This document shows, in pieces, positions 26,089-35,217 of a stretch of DNA of 39,709 nucleotides (position 1 is the stretch's first letter; each line of letters opens with the position of its first letter). Source of the stretch: Prevotella sp. (GTDB lineage Bacteria; Bacteroidota; Bacteroidia; Bacteroidales; Bacteroidaceae); contig JALFCG010000043.1 of assembly GCA_022771265.1 (NCBI GenBank), forward strand, positions 1 through 39,709. Direction: 5' to 3'. Below the pieces are notes generated by a model. That model was not told where the DNA came from. It made no database searches and saw nothing but the letters and a program-made list of their open reading frames with translations. The translations under genes were made by a program, and so were the position numbers.

Positions 26089-28005
26089 ATGAAGAAATTA
26101 CTTATAGCAGCATTGTTGGTCGGGAGCATAAATGCTTCCGCCCAGCAGACTTTTAATGAACTGACCTACACCAAGGAAGCGTCGTCGTTCCGACTCAACG
26201 CTCCGTCAAAGGCGAAGAGCGTGAAGGTACATATATATAAAGAAGGTTTAGGAGGCGAAGTGGTCAAGACCGTGAAGATGAAACGAACGGGCAACGACCT
26301 CTGGACTGCCGACATCAAGGGCGACCTGAAGGGAATGTTCTACACTTTCCAAGTAGAGACTAAGCAGAAGATGAACGAGACTCCGGGTGTCTTTGCCAAG
26401 GCTGTCGGAGTAAACGGAAAGCGTGCTGCCATCATCGACCTCAGTGAGACTAACCCGGAAGGCTGGTGCTGCGACAGACGTCCATTGACCAAGTCGCCTA
26501 CCGACCTCGTCATCTACGAGATGCACCACCGCGACTTCTCCGTTTCACCAACATCTGGTCTGGAGCACAAAGGCAAGTTCCTCGCACTGACAGAACCGAA
26601 GGCTGTATATCACCTGAAGAACCTCGGCGTGAACGCCATCCACATCCTGCCTTCCTACGACTATGCTTCTGTGGATGAGTCGAAGCCCGACGTGCCTCAA
26701 TACAACTGGGGCTACGACCCGCTGAACTACAACGTGCCCGAAGGCTCTTACTCCACCAATGCCGAATGTCCAATAGCCCGCATAAAAGAGTTCAAGCAGA
26801 TGGTGCAGGCGATGCACAAGGCTGGCATCCGTGTAATACTCGATGTTGTGTATAACCACACTTTCGATGTTGACAACAGCAACTTCAACCTCACCTATCC
26901 CGGCTATTACTACCGAAAGACCGCCGACGGCAAGATTTCCGACGGCTCCGGCTGCGGCAACGAGACGGCAAGCGAGAAACCGCTGATGCGCCAGTTTATG
27001 ATTGAGTCGGTGCTCTATTGGGCAAAGGAATACCACATCGACGGATTCCGTTTCGACCTTATGGGCATCCACGACATTGAGACGATGAACATGATACGCA
27101 AGGCTCTCGACGAGGTTGATCCTTCTATCTACATGTATGGTGAAGGATGGAGTGCGGGAGCGTGCGCCTATCCAACGGAACTGTTGGCTGTAAAGGCCAA
27201 CACCCGACAGCTGAATGGCATAGGTGCCTTCTGCGACGACATGCGCGATGCCATTCGCGGTCCGTTCAGCGACGACCACAAGTCGGCATTCATTGGAGGC
27301 ATCCCCGGCAACGAGGAGAGCATCAAGTTTGGTATCACTGGGTGTATCGCCCACCCACAGGTTGACATAAAGAAGGTTAACTACAGCAAGGCTCCGTGGA
27401 CCAACTCACCTGCGCAGATGATTGCCTACGTGAGCTGTCACGACGACATGTGTCTCGTTGACCGCCTGAAGGCAAGCATCCCTGGCATCACTCAGGACGA
27501 GCTCATCCGTCTTGACCTTCTCGCCCAGACAGCGGTGTTTACTTCTCAGGGTGTACCGTTCATCCTCGCCGGTGAGGAGATGCTTCGAGACAAGAAAGGT
27601 GTTCACAACAGTTTCAAGTCACCCGACGACATCAACCAGTTGCCATGGGAAAACCTTGAGAAGTACCCTCAGGTGTTTGACTACTACCGCGGACTCACTG
27701 AGCTTCGCCGCAACCATCCTGCCTTCCGCATGACCGATGCCAACATGGTTTATCGCAAATTGGAATTCATCGACGCTCCCGACTGTGTGGTTGCCTTCCG
27801 CCTGAAGGACAATGCCAACGGCGACTCTTGGCGCGACATAGTGGTAATACTCAACTCCAACAAGACTGCCAAGACAATAGGCATTCCCGAAGGCACATGG
27901 ACTTCAGTGTGCGAGGGAGGACAGATAAACCTCGCAGGAATCACTGAGTACAAGGGCAATGAGGTGAAGGTCTCTCCCCAAGAAGCCCTGATCCTTTTTA
28001 GATAG
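26089..28005 (+). CDS. GH13 pullulanase-type debranching enzyme
   Basis: 638 residues with a signal peptide cleaved near INASAQ and no lipobox, so probably periplasmic. An N-terminal carbohydrate-binding/Ig-like domain (about 20-115) precedes a GH13 barrel with the type I pullulanase marker YNWGYDPLNYNVPEGSYS. The conserved regions are DVVYNHT (region I), GFRFDLMG with nucleophile Asp323, MYGEGW with Glu352, and SCHDDMCL with Asp452. It should cleave alpha-1,6 branches, supplying linear chains to the alpha-glucosidase. It starts 15 nt after susB. The spacing to the next gene contains an unusual CTAG array. Glycogen-debranching specificity is an alternative. Confidence 0.9.
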   Translation: MKKLLIAALLVGSINASAQQTFNELTYTKEASSFRLNAPSKAKSVKVHIYKEGLGGEVVKTVKMKRTGNDLWTADIKGDLKGMFYTFQVETKQKMNETPGVFAKAVGVNGKRAAIIDLSETNPEGWCCDRRPLTKSPTDLVIYEMHHRDFSVSPTSGLEHKGKFLALTEPKAVYHLKNLGVNAIHILPSYDYASVDESKPDVPQYNWGYDPLNYNVPEGSYSTNAECPIARIKEFKQMVQAMHKAGIRVILDVVYNHTFDVDNSNFNLTYPGYYYRKTADGKISDGSGCGNETASEKPLMRQFMIESVLYWAKEYHIDGFRFDLMGIHDIETMNMIRKALDEVDPSIYMYGEGWSAGACAYPTELLAVKANTRQLNGIGAFCDDMRDAIRGPFSDDHKSAFIGGIPGNEESIKFGITGCIAHPQVDIKKVNYSKAPWTNSPAQMIAYVSCHDDMCLVDRLKASIPGITQDELIRLDLLAQTAVFTSQGVPFILAGEEMLRDKKGVHNSFKSPDDINQLPWENLEKYPQVFDYYRGLTELRRNHPAFRMTDANMVYRKLEFIDAPDCVVAFRLKDNANGDSWRDIVVILNSNKTAKTIGIPEGTWTSVCEGGQINLAGITEYKGNEVKVSPQEALILFR

Positions 28006-28009
28006 AAAA

Positions 28010-28070
28010 CTAGATATTCTAGTAATTTCTAGAAAATCTAGACCCTCTAGAAAATCTAGAAAAAAACTAG
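28010..28070. repeat. Phased CTAG array in the pullulanase-susA spacer
   Basis: Seven CTAG tetramers start at 28010, 28019, 28029, 28038, 28047, 28056 and 28067, spaced 9-11 bp. They fill most of the 82-nt spacer. TCTAGA units can pair with one another to give several alternative small hairpins in the mRNA. Confidence 0.85.
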
Positions 28071-28087
28071 ATAAAACAAAATAAACA

Positions 28088-30007
28088 ATGAAAAAAATAC
28101 TCACCGCCTTGTTATTAGGCACCACTTTGACTATGAACGCAGCAGTGAAGATAGACCGAATAGAACCTACCGACTGGTATGTGGGACTGAAGGACGCAAG
28201 CCTCCAGCTCATGGTCTATGGCAAAGACATCAAAGCTGCTGAAGTAACAACCGACTATCCGGGAGTGAAAATCGACTCGCTCGTACGTCTCGACTCACCT
28301 AACTACCTCCTTGTCTATATGGACGTGAAGGACGCTCAGCCCGGAACCATGACCTTGCTCTTCCAGCAAGGTAAGCAGAAGAAAAAGGTGGCATACACCC
28401 TCAAGGCACGCGAGATGAAAGGCTGCGAACGCAAGGGCTTCTCCAATGCCGACGTGCTCTACATGCTCATGCCCGACCGCTTTGCCTCGGGGCGCACCGA
28501 CAACGACCAGATAAAGGGAATGCGTGCCTATACCAACGACCGTTCACAGCCTTCGCTGCGTCACGGAGGTGACCTCGAAGGAATACGCCAGCACCTCGAC
28601 TACTTCAAGGAACTCGGCGTGACGGCTCTTTGGTTCACACCTGTGCTCGAGAACGACTCGCCCGACAACAACGGCTTTTCAACTTATCACGGCTATGCCA
28701 CCACCAACTACTACCGCGTTGACCCGCGCTTCGGCTCCAACGAGGAGTATCGACGACTCTGCGATGAGGCTCATGCCAAAGGATTGAAGATTGTCATGGA
28801 CATGATTTTCAACCATAGCGGATTTGAGCATCCTTGGACTATGGACATGCCGTCGAAAGACTGGCTCAACGCTCCCGAATGGCTTGGCGAGTCACTGCAG
28901 ACTGGTCTCGACCGCACGACAGGCAAATCGGACGGCAGCGAGAGCAAGGCATCGCAGTATCTGCAGACAAGCTACAAGCTCACTCCCGTTGTTGACCCTT
29001 ACGCTTCGAAGATTGACATGCGCGAGACTGTTGACGGATGGTTCGTGCCCTCAATGCCCGACCTCAACCAGCGCAATCCTCATGTCATCAAATACCTCAT
29101 CCAGAACAGCATCTGGTGGATAGAGACCGTGGGTATCGATGGCATACGAATGGACACTTATCCTTATGCCGACCGCGACGCCATGGCTCACTGGATGAAA
29201 GTTCTTGGCGAGGAATATCCTAACTTCAACACCGTCGGTGAGACATGGGTGACCGAGCCAGCCTATACTGCAGCATGGCAGAAAGACTCAAGACTCAGCG
29301 AGAAGAACAGCTATTTGCCCACCGTCATGGACTTCAGTTTCTACGATAAGATAAACCAGGCAAAGAACGAGGAGACCGACGACTGGTGGAAAGGCTTCAA
29401 CCGCATCTATAACAGTCTTGTCTATGACTATCTCTATGCCAATCCCTCGAATGTGATGGCGTTCCTCGAAAACCACGACACCGACCGTTTCCTTGGTAAC
29501 GGAAAGGACACCGTGGCGCTGAAGCAAGCTCTCGCACTGCTGCTCACCATCAACCGCACACCACAGCTATACTACGGCACCGAGGTTCTGATGAACGGTA
29601 CAAAAGAAGTGACCGACGGCAACGTGCGCAAGGATTTTCCGGGCGGTTTTCCCGGCGACACCAAGAACTGTTTTACTCGTGAGGGACGCACCATGGCAGA
29701 GAACGCCATGTTCGACTGGCTCAGCCGCCTGCTCCACTGGCGTCAGGGTAACGATGTCATCATCAAGGGAAAGCAGACGCAGTTCATCCCCTTCAAAGGC
29801 ATCTACGTCATCGCCCGCCAATACCAAGGCAAGACCGTCATGACAATCCTCAACGGCAACCGCAAGCAAGCAGAGATGCAGCTTGACCGCTATGCTGAGG
29901 TGATAGGCGACACGAAACAGGCTACCGACATCACAACAGGCAGAAAGGTGAAACTTGACAAGTCGATAAGCCTTAGGTCGAGACAAACCATGATACTCGA
30001 ATTCTAA
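28088..30007 (+). CDS. susA: GH13 neopullulanase / alpha-amylase (SusA-like)
   Basis: 639 residues with a signal peptide cleaved near LTMNAA and no lipobox, which favours periplasmic SusA over the surface lipoprotein SusG. An N-terminal cyclomaltodextrinase-type domain (about 20-110) precedes the barrel. Conserved regions are DMIFNHSGFEH, GIRMDTYPY with nucleophile Asp356, GETWVTE with Glu385, and FLENHDTDRF with Asp464. The MPDLNQRNPHV stretch is typical of the neopullulanase subgroup. It would cut imported malto-oligosaccharides and pullulan-like fragments. It is last in the enzyme operon and is followed by a strong terminator. Confidence 0.9.
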   Translation: MKKILTALLLGTTLTMNAAVKIDRIEPTDWYVGLKDASLQLMVYGKDIKAAEVTTDYPGVKIDSLVRLDSPNYLLVYMDVKDAQPGTMTLLFQQGKQKKKVAYTLKAREMKGCERKGFSNADVLYMLMPDRFASGRTDNDQIKGMRAYTNDRSQPSLRHGGDLEGIRQHLDYFKELGVTALWFTPVLENDSPDNNGFSTYHGYATTNYYRVDPRFGSNEEYRRLCDEAHAKGLKIVMDMIFNHSGFEHPWTMDMPSKDWLNAPEWLGESLQTGLDRTTGKSDGSESKASQYLQTSYKLTPVVDPYASKIDMRETVDGWFVPSMPDLNQRNPHVIKYLIQNSIWWIETVGIDGIRMDTYPYADRDAMAHWMKVLGEEYPNFNTVGETWVTEPAYTAAWQKDSRLSEKNSYLPTVMDFSFYDKINQAKNEETDDWWKGFNRIYNSLVYDYLYANPSNVMAFLENHDTDRFLGNGKDTVALKQALALLLTINRTPQLYYGTEVLMNGTKEVTDGNVRKDFPGGFPGDTKNCFTREGRTMAENAMFDWLSRLLHWRQGNDVIIKGKQTQFIPFKGIYVIARQYQGKTVMTILNGNRKQAEMQLDRYAEVIGDTKQATDITTGRKVKLDKSISLRSRQTMILEF

Positions 30008-30010
30008 CGG

Positions 30011-30029
30011 GACAGTAGAACTCACTGTC
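30011..30029. promoter_or_regulatory. Dyad GACAGT-N7-ACTGTC, possible activator site
   Basis: A perfect 6-bp inverted repeat with a 7-nt centre, about 100 nt upstream of the -24/-12 promoter at 30118. That is the distance at which sigma-54 enhancer proteins commonly bind. It lies just after the susA stop. Evidence is positional only. Confidence 0.35.
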
Positions 30030-30041
30030 TAAATATTATAC

Positions 30042-30076
30042 ACTGTGTGTCCATTTTTTGGACACACAGTTTTTTA
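30042..30076 (+). terminator. Rho-independent terminator after susA
   Basis: Perfect 11-bp stem ACTGTGTGTCC (30042-30052) / GGACACACAGT (30060-30070) with a 7-nt T-rich loop, followed by a T-tract. Confidence 0.95.
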
Positions 30077-30117
30077 TTGTTTCTTAATAACGGCTGACAA
30101 TCACTATGTTACGGTTT

Positions 30118-30133
30118 CGGCACGGTTTTGGCA
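30118..30133 (+). promoter_or_regulatory. Sigma-54 (-24/-12) promoter of the efflux operon
   Basis: CGGCACGGTTTTGGCA compares with the consensus TGGCACGNNNNTTGCW. The invariant GG and GC are present with exactly 10 nt between them, and only two of the twelve defined positions differ. Predicted start about 30144, 40 nt before the tolC ATG. No TAnnTTTG box is present in the region. Confidence 0.75.
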
Positions 30134-30183
30134 CAGGTTGTAGTGAGAAATCATCACTTAGGATTAAGAAACAAGAAAATAAT

Positions 30184-31533
30184 ATGAAGACAACGATTAT
30201 CTCATTATTGTTGATGCAGTCAGCGTGCTTAATGGCGCAGAGCGAAAAGCAGTCAGCCTGTCAAGCAGATACGTCGGTTTGGTCTCTCGACAAATGTATC
30301 GAGTATGCCATGACCCATGCCATTGACATAAGAAAGAAAACGGTAGAGACTGACAACGCGCGACAAGACCGTGGAGCTGCCTTGGCAGGATTCATCCCTA
30401 CGGTGTCGGCAAGCGTAGGGGCGCAGTTCTCATGGGGACGTAATGTCGATCCCGAAACCAACACCTACAACACCATCACAACGTTCAACAACAGCTATTC
30501 ACTGGGCGGCTCAGTGACTCTTTTCGACGGTGCACAGACGTGGAATGCCTTCCGTAAGGCTCGACTCGGTGTGAGAAGGAGTGATAATGCGCTTGCCATT
30601 GCCAAGGACGAGAAGGCGATAGAGGTGATGGAGAGATATGTCGATGCAGTGTATAACGAGGCTTCACTCCGAATAGCTATTGACAAGCTCAACGACAGCC
30701 GCTCGCTGCTCGAGAAGACACGGCGAATGGAGGAACTCGGTGAAAAAGGCTATCCCGACGTGGCGCAGATTGAGGCACAGGTGGCTGAGGATGAATACAA
30801 CGTGGAGCATCTGAGAACGGCGGCTGAGAAGGCAATGGTTGAGCTAAGGCTGGCGATGGGAGCGCCGGTAGACTCGAAACTGACGCTTCAAACAAGGGTG
30901 CTGACGGCTGACTCAAGTTTGCCGGGAGAAGCGGGGATTGGAGCTGACTCAAGTGGGGCAGGGGGCTCGGGACTGATGGCGGAAAGGATTTTTGAGGCGG
31001 AGAGTAATCTGGCTACTGCACGACTGGATTATAATATTGCTTGTGGTAAGCTTTGGCCTTCTATTTCAATCGGCGGCGGTCTTTCTACTGGATATTACAA
31101 GAACCTCACGTCTGATGCCGTCGGCACGAGTTTTTCGCGGCAGATGAAGGACAATCTTGGTGAGTATGTCTATGCCTCGCTTTCCATTCCGCTTTTCAAC
31201 TTCTCGGCAATTAAGAATGTGAAAAAGGCACGCAATAATATCAGCCTTGCCGAGATTGAACGCGAGGAGACGCGACTGAATGTAAACAGTGACTACCGTC
31301 AGGCGCTTATCGATCGCGACGGATATATTAAAGAGGTGGCGCTGATGGAGCGTAAGGTTGCCAGCGACTCCATCGCCCATCACCTCAACACCAGAAAATA
31401 TGAGGAGGGAATGCTCTCCACCTTCGACCTCCATACATCGGCGCAGACTCTGCATAACTCGCGGGTGAGACTGTTGCAGACAAAACTGATGGCAGAGATA
31501 AAAAAGAGGTTAGTAAAGTATTATGAAGATTGA
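30184..31533 (+). CDS. TolC-family outer-membrane efflux protein
   Basis: 449 residues from ATG at 30184 (MKTTIISLLLMQSACLMAQ signal peptide). An in-frame ATG at 30106 is rejected because it would place the -24/-12 promoter inside the gene. The OEP pattern is duplicated: WSLDKCIEYAMTHAIDIRKK opening the first coiled-coil half, then strands GASVGAQ/GGSVTLF, and ARLDYNIACGKLWPSISIGGGLSTGYY opening the second half. A low-complexity Ser/Gly/Ala stretch near 240-262 (ADSSLPGEAGIGADSSGAGG) lies between the halves. It forms the outer channel of a tripartite exporter with the following adaptor, 3 nt downstream. Confidence 0.92.
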   Translation: MKTTIISLLLMQSACLMAQSEKQSACQADTSVWSLDKCIEYAMTHAIDIRKKTVETDNARQDRGAALAGFIPTVSASVGAQFSWGRNVDPETNTYNTITTFNNSYSLGGSVTLFDGAQTWNAFRKARLGVRRSDNALAIAKDEKAIEVMERYVDAVYNEASLRIAIDKLNDSRSLLEKTRRMEELGEKGYPDVAQIEAQVAEDEYNVEHLRTAAEKAMVELRLAMGAPVDSKLTLQTRVLTADSSLPGEAGIGADSSGAGGSGLMAERIFEAESNLATARLDYNIACGKLWPSISIGGGLSTGYYKNLTSDAVGTSFSRQMKDNLGEYVYASLSIPLFNFSAIKNVKKARNNISLAEIEREETRLNVNSDYRQALIDRDGYIKEVALMERKVASDSIAHHLNTRKYEEGMLSTFDLHTSAQTLHNSRVRLLQTKLMAEIKKRLVKYYED

Positions 31534-31536
31534 AAT

Positions 31537-32790
31537 ATGGACATAAAGATTGAAAAGAAGAAGTATGTGGTGCCTAAGAAATACTGGCCTTGGATTGGCG
31601 GTGGCACCGTGATTGTGGCTGTGCTTGTGTGGCTCGCCACTGGTAATTTTGCATCTACATTGAAGGTGGAGCGTCGTGGACTGAGCATCGGCAAGGTGGA
31701 GCGAAAGGAGTTTAACGACTATGTGTCGGTGGATGGACAGGTGGTGCCTATACAGGTGGTGCAGGTGTCGCCCGAAGGGGGCGGCATAGTGCGTGAACGT
31801 GTTGTGGAGGAGGGAGCCTCGGTGAAGAAGGGCGATGTGCTGGTGCGCCTCTCCAACACCAATCTCGACCTCGAGATACTACAGGCGGAAAGCGAACTCG
31901 CCGAAAAGCAGAACATGCTGCGCAATACGCATATCACAATGGAGCAGGACAAACTCGCCAACGAGAGTGAGGAGGCTCAACTTGCCCAGGATGTCATCAC
32001 CAAGCGTCGTGCATGGGAGCATCAGGAGAAACTCTATAAGGAGAGACTCGTGAGCCGTGAGGAATATCTGAAGGCGAAGGAAGATTATGAACTCTCGTCG
32101 AAGAAACTGTCGCTCGTGAAGCAGAAACTGAAGAAGGACGCACAGTTGCGGCAGTCGCAGGTTGACCAGATGGGAGATAATCTCGCGGCAATGCAGAAGA
32201 ATGTTCTGCTCGTACGCCAGCGCAAGGAACGGTTAGAGGTGAAGGCGCAAACCGACGGAGAGGTGGGACTCCTCGACGTGGAACTCGGACAGAGTATCTC
32301 TGCCGGACAGAAGATTGGAGTAATCAACGACCAGTCCGACTATAAGGTGCGTGCACAGGTGGATGAGCATTATATCGACCGTGTTCACCAAGGACTCACC
32401 GCCACTTTCTCACAGGGTGGTAAGAGCTATTCGCTCCGCGTGAGGAAGGTTTATCCTGAGGTGAAAGAGGGACGCTTCAAGATTGACTTTGTCTTCGCCG
32501 GTGAGCGTCCGAAGAACATCCGCACCGGTCAGACCTACTATGTTGACCTCCAACTTGGCGAGTCGAAGCAGGCAGTTCTTATTCCAAAGGGAACATTCTA
32601 TTCGGTGACAGGCGGCAACTGGATCTTCGTTCTCGACAAGGATGGTTCCAAGGCATATCACCGCAATATCCGCATCGGCAGGCAGAACCCGCAATACTAC
32701 GAGGTTCTCGAAGGACTGGAGCCTGGGGAGCAGGTGATCGTAAGCGGATATGAGGCATATAAGGACAATGAGGTGTTGGTAGTGGATTGA
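31537..32790 (+). CDS. HlyD/MacA-type periplasmic adaptor
   Basis: 417 residues with one N-terminal transmembrane anchor (about 19-36, WIGGGTVIVAVLVWLATG). The lipoyl half-motif VVQVSPEGGGIVRERVVEEGASVKKGDVLVRL precedes a long coiled coil (about 105-235). A second half-motif (VKAQTDGEVGLLDVELGQSISAGQKIGVI) and beta-barrel/MP domains follow, ending with LEGLEPGEQVIVSGYEAY. It links the ABC permeases to TolC. The start is 3 nt after the tolC stop, so translation is probably coupled. Confidence 0.92.
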   Translation: MDIKIEKKKYVVPKKYWPWIGGGTVIVAVLVWLATGNFASTLKVERRGLSIGKVERKEFNDYVSVDGQVVPIQVVQVSPEGGGIVRERVVEEGASVKKGDVLVRLSNTNLDLEILQAESELAEKQNMLRNTHITMEQDKLANESEEAQLAQDVITKRRAWEHQEKLYKERLVSREEYLKAKEDYELSSKKLSLVKQKLKKDAQLRQSQVDQMGDNLAAMQKNVLLVRQRKERLEVKAQTDGEVGLLDVELGQSISAGQKIGVINDQSDYKVRAQVDEHYIDRVHQGLTATFSQGGKSYSLRVRKVYPEVKEGRFKIDFVFAGERPKNIRTGQTYYVDLQLGESKQAVLIPKGTFYSVTGGNWIFVLDKDGSKAYHRNIRIGRQNPQYYEVLEGLEPGEQVIVSGYEAYKDNEVLVVD

Positions 32791-32803
32791 TTATTTTATA
32801 GAA

Positions 32804-35197
32804 ATGATTATGAGAGATATTATTAATGCTATACGGAATCTTGGGCGGCGGGGGCAACATAACGTTGTGAAGATATTGTGTCTCGCCGTGGGCTTGGCGC
32901 TTGGATCGGTGATGATAGCCGAGGTGTGGTATGAGAAGAACTACGACACTTGGTTCGAGGGTCATGAACGGACTTATAGGGTTTATCTGTCTTACTCGAT
33001 GAACGGACAGGAAGGCGAGAGTCGATTTACGTCAGGTGCCACGGCACGGGGACTTCGGAAATATTGTCCGCAGGTGGAGGCGGCTACTCGCTGGTGCGAA
33101 CTGCTGGGCAAGGGACAGTTTATTGCTGCCGGTGACAAGAGGATAATGGAGCGGTGCAGGGTAGCCGACAGTTGTCTGTTTGATGTCTTTCCCCAGACAA
33201 TTATTGCGGGCGATGTCAAGAAGACTCTATCTCAACCGTTCTATTGCGCGGTTAGCCGCGATTTGGCTGAGCGGCTTGGAGGAGTGGAGGAGGCCCTGGG
33301 CACGAGAATCACATCGCGCGACTTCCCCAAAGTGTCGCTTACAATCGGGGCTGTGTATGAGGACTTCCCGCTAAGTTCCGACCTCCGCAATGAGCACATA
33401 TTTTGCTCGATGGCGACTTGGAACAAGGTAAGCGATTGGGACTCACCCAACAACTGGGTGGGCAATGAGTGCTATCATGCTTATGTAAGATTGCGCGAGG
33501 GCGCGAAGCCCGATGACATAAAGATTGGTGTGAAGAAGATGATAGAGGAGAACATCGACCAGAAAATGCTGAAGGAAGCGGGAATTGAGTTAGATTACTA
33601 TCTGGTGAAAGCCAACGAGGTACACATGGATAGCGACTTCGCAAAGACTATGGTGATGCTGCTTTCGGTGTTATCTGCCGTGTTGCTGTTCTCCATGGTG
33701 ATGAACTATCTGCTGATTATCATAGGCAACGTGCTTACGCGAAGCCGCGAGATGGCAGTCAGGAAATGCTTTGGGGCGGGCAATGGAAACATACTATCGA
33801 TAACGTTCTCCGAGACGCTCGTCCACCTTATCATAGCCTCTGTGCTTGCCACGTTATTAATATATGTATGCAAGGGAAGCATCGAGCAGCTTCTTGGTGC
33901 TCCCGTAGAGGTCGTGGTGTTGAATCGCGGGATATGGCTTCTTGCCGCTATCCTCTTGGCTATTATAGTTGTGGGCGGCATGGTGCCGGCATGGCTCTAT
34001 TCCCACGTTCCCGTCACATCGGCTTTCCGTGGCTACCATACGTCGCGCCGCCGCTGGAAGTTAGGTTTGCTTGCGTTCCAGTTTGTGGCTTCGGCAACTC
34101 TCGTGGCAATGCTTGTTGTGATACATCGTCAATACACAATGATGATGGACCGCTATATGGGTTACGACTACGACCGTCTGGCTATAGTGGAGGTCAACGG
34201 AGGTCAGCAGGACGAGAACTATTCAAAGTGTGAGGAAGAACTGGCACGACAGCCGGAGGTGGAGATGGTGTCGAGTTGCACTTGTCTGCCTCTCGACTAT
34301 GCCAGTGGAAATTACGTGATGGTGCCGGGCGACTCGCGCAGCCTGTTTAACCTTGCCGATCTCTACTTTGTGGGCAATGGCTACATCAAACTTATGAATA
34401 TGAAAATCATCGACGGTAAGGGTTTCACCGAAAATTCCGACAGAACGATGCGTGAGGTGATGGTGAGCCGCTACTTTGTGGAAAAGATGGACTCGATTCT
34501 GCATTGGAAGGGCAGTGCCGTGGGCAAGAAGGTCTTTATCAGTGAGCACAGTCAAGAATTGAACGACCTCTTTACCATCTGCGGAGTATATGAGAACATA
34601 CATATCGGCAACATCACAGATCCCGACACCCGCCCCAGCGTGATGTTCTACAACCGCAAGAACAATCCATACATCTTGGTGCGCCTGCACCATTTGGACG
34701 AGGCATCGATGAAAGCCGTTCGCCGTACGGTGGAAAGACTTTGCCCCGGGCGAGAGATCCAGGTGGTTACCTATCCTTCGTTGGTAGCCGACAGCTATCA
34801 GGACGTGGATTCGTTGCGCAAGGTGGTTATGGCTGCTGGTGTAGTGACATTCCTCATTGCCTTGATAGGTCTTGTGGGCTACACCATCGACGAGGTGAAC
34901 CGCCGTCGCAAGGAGATAGCCATAAGGAAGGTGAACGGTGCAAAGGCCAAAGACATTCTCGTCATCTTCGTACGTTCGATAATGTGGATAGCCGTGCCGT
35001 CGCTCATTGCGGGCTGCATAATTGCCTGGCAGCTCTCGCGCCAATGGCTCATGGCGTTCAGCGAGAAGATAACACTGTCGCCAATGATCTTTATCGGCTG
35101 TATGATAATCCTGCTGATTTTGGTGATTGCAATCATTATAGCAAACAGTTATAAGATAGCAAGTGGAAATCCAGTGAAATACTTGAAGGATGAGTGA
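32804..35197 (+). CDS. ABC transporter permease, MacB/FtsX type, tandem domains
   Basis: 797 residues. One N-terminal membrane helix (about 21-42) is followed by a large periplasmic MacB-like domain. A helix cluster then spans about 280-430 (MVMLLSVLSAVLLFSMVMNYLLIIIG), a second periplasmic domain follows, and a final three-helix FtsX domain covers about 670-790. The coupling motif appears twice, as SREMAVRKCFGAGNGNI and RKEIAIRKVNGAKAKDIL. This duplicated layout is common in Bacteroidetes exporters of the mechanotransmission type. The substrate is unknown; antimicrobial peptides or toxic lipids are typical. An in-frame ATG at 32810 is an alternative start. Confidence 0.9.
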   Translation: MIMRDIINAIRNLGRRGQHNVVKILCLAVGLALGSVMIAEVWYEKNYDTWFEGHERTYRVYLSYSMNGQEGESRFTSGATARGLRKYCPQVEAATRWCELLGKGQFIAAGDKRIMERCRVADSCLFDVFPQTIIAGDVKKTLSQPFYCAVSRDLAERLGGVEEALGTRITSRDFPKVSLTIGAVYEDFPLSSDLRNEHIFCSMATWNKVSDWDSPNNWVGNECYHAYVRLREGAKPDDIKIGVKKMIEENIDQKMLKEAGIELDYYLVKANEVHMDSDFAKTMVMLLSVLSAVLLFSMVMNYLLIIIGNVLTRSREMAVRKCFGAGNGNILSITFSETLVHLIIASVLATLLIYVCKGSIEQLLGAPVEVVVLNRGIWLLAAILLAIIVVGGMVPAWLYSHVPVTSAFRGYHTSRRRWKLGLLAFQFVASATLVAMLVVIHRQYTMMMDRYMGYDYDRLAIVEVNGGQQDENYSKCEEELARQPEVEMVSSCTCLPLDYASGNYVMVPGDSRSLFNLADLYFVGNGYIKLMNMKIIDGKGFTENSDRTMREVMVSRYFVEKMDSILHWKGSAVGKKVFISEHSQELNDLFTICGVYENIHIGNITDPDTRPSVMFYNRKNNPYILVRLHHLDEASMKAVRRTVERLCPGREIQVVTYPSLVADSYQDVDSLRKVVMAAGVVTFLIALIGLVGYTIDEVNRRRKEIAIRKVNGAKAKDILVIFVRSIMWIAVPSLIAGCIIAWQLSRQWLMAFSEKITLSPMIFIGCMIILLILVIAIIIANSYKIASGNPVKYLKDE

Positions 35198-35217
35198 ATT
35201 GATTATGGAGTTAAGAT

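Noticed and set aside
26545..27354. 269-codon minus-strand ORF inside the pullulanase gene
   Set aside because: Shadow of the GH13 catalytic region, which is clearly coding on the plus strand.
28010..28070. CTAG array as a terminator
   Set aside because: Stems are short and AT-rich without a T-tract on the plus strand, and the downstream gene appears to belong to the same operon.
28088..30007. Calling the last amylase gene susG
   Set aside because: No lipobox and a SusA-like N-terminal domain; position at the end of the periplasmic enzyme operon fits SusA.
30106..30183. 26-codon N-terminal extension of TolC
   Set aside because: It would contain the -24/-12 promoter and lacks signal-peptide character; the signal peptide begins at 30184.
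34223..35044. 273-codon minus-strand ORF inside the first permease gene
   Set aside because: Opposite-strand shadow rich in His and Val as expected from complementing the permease codons; no start signals.
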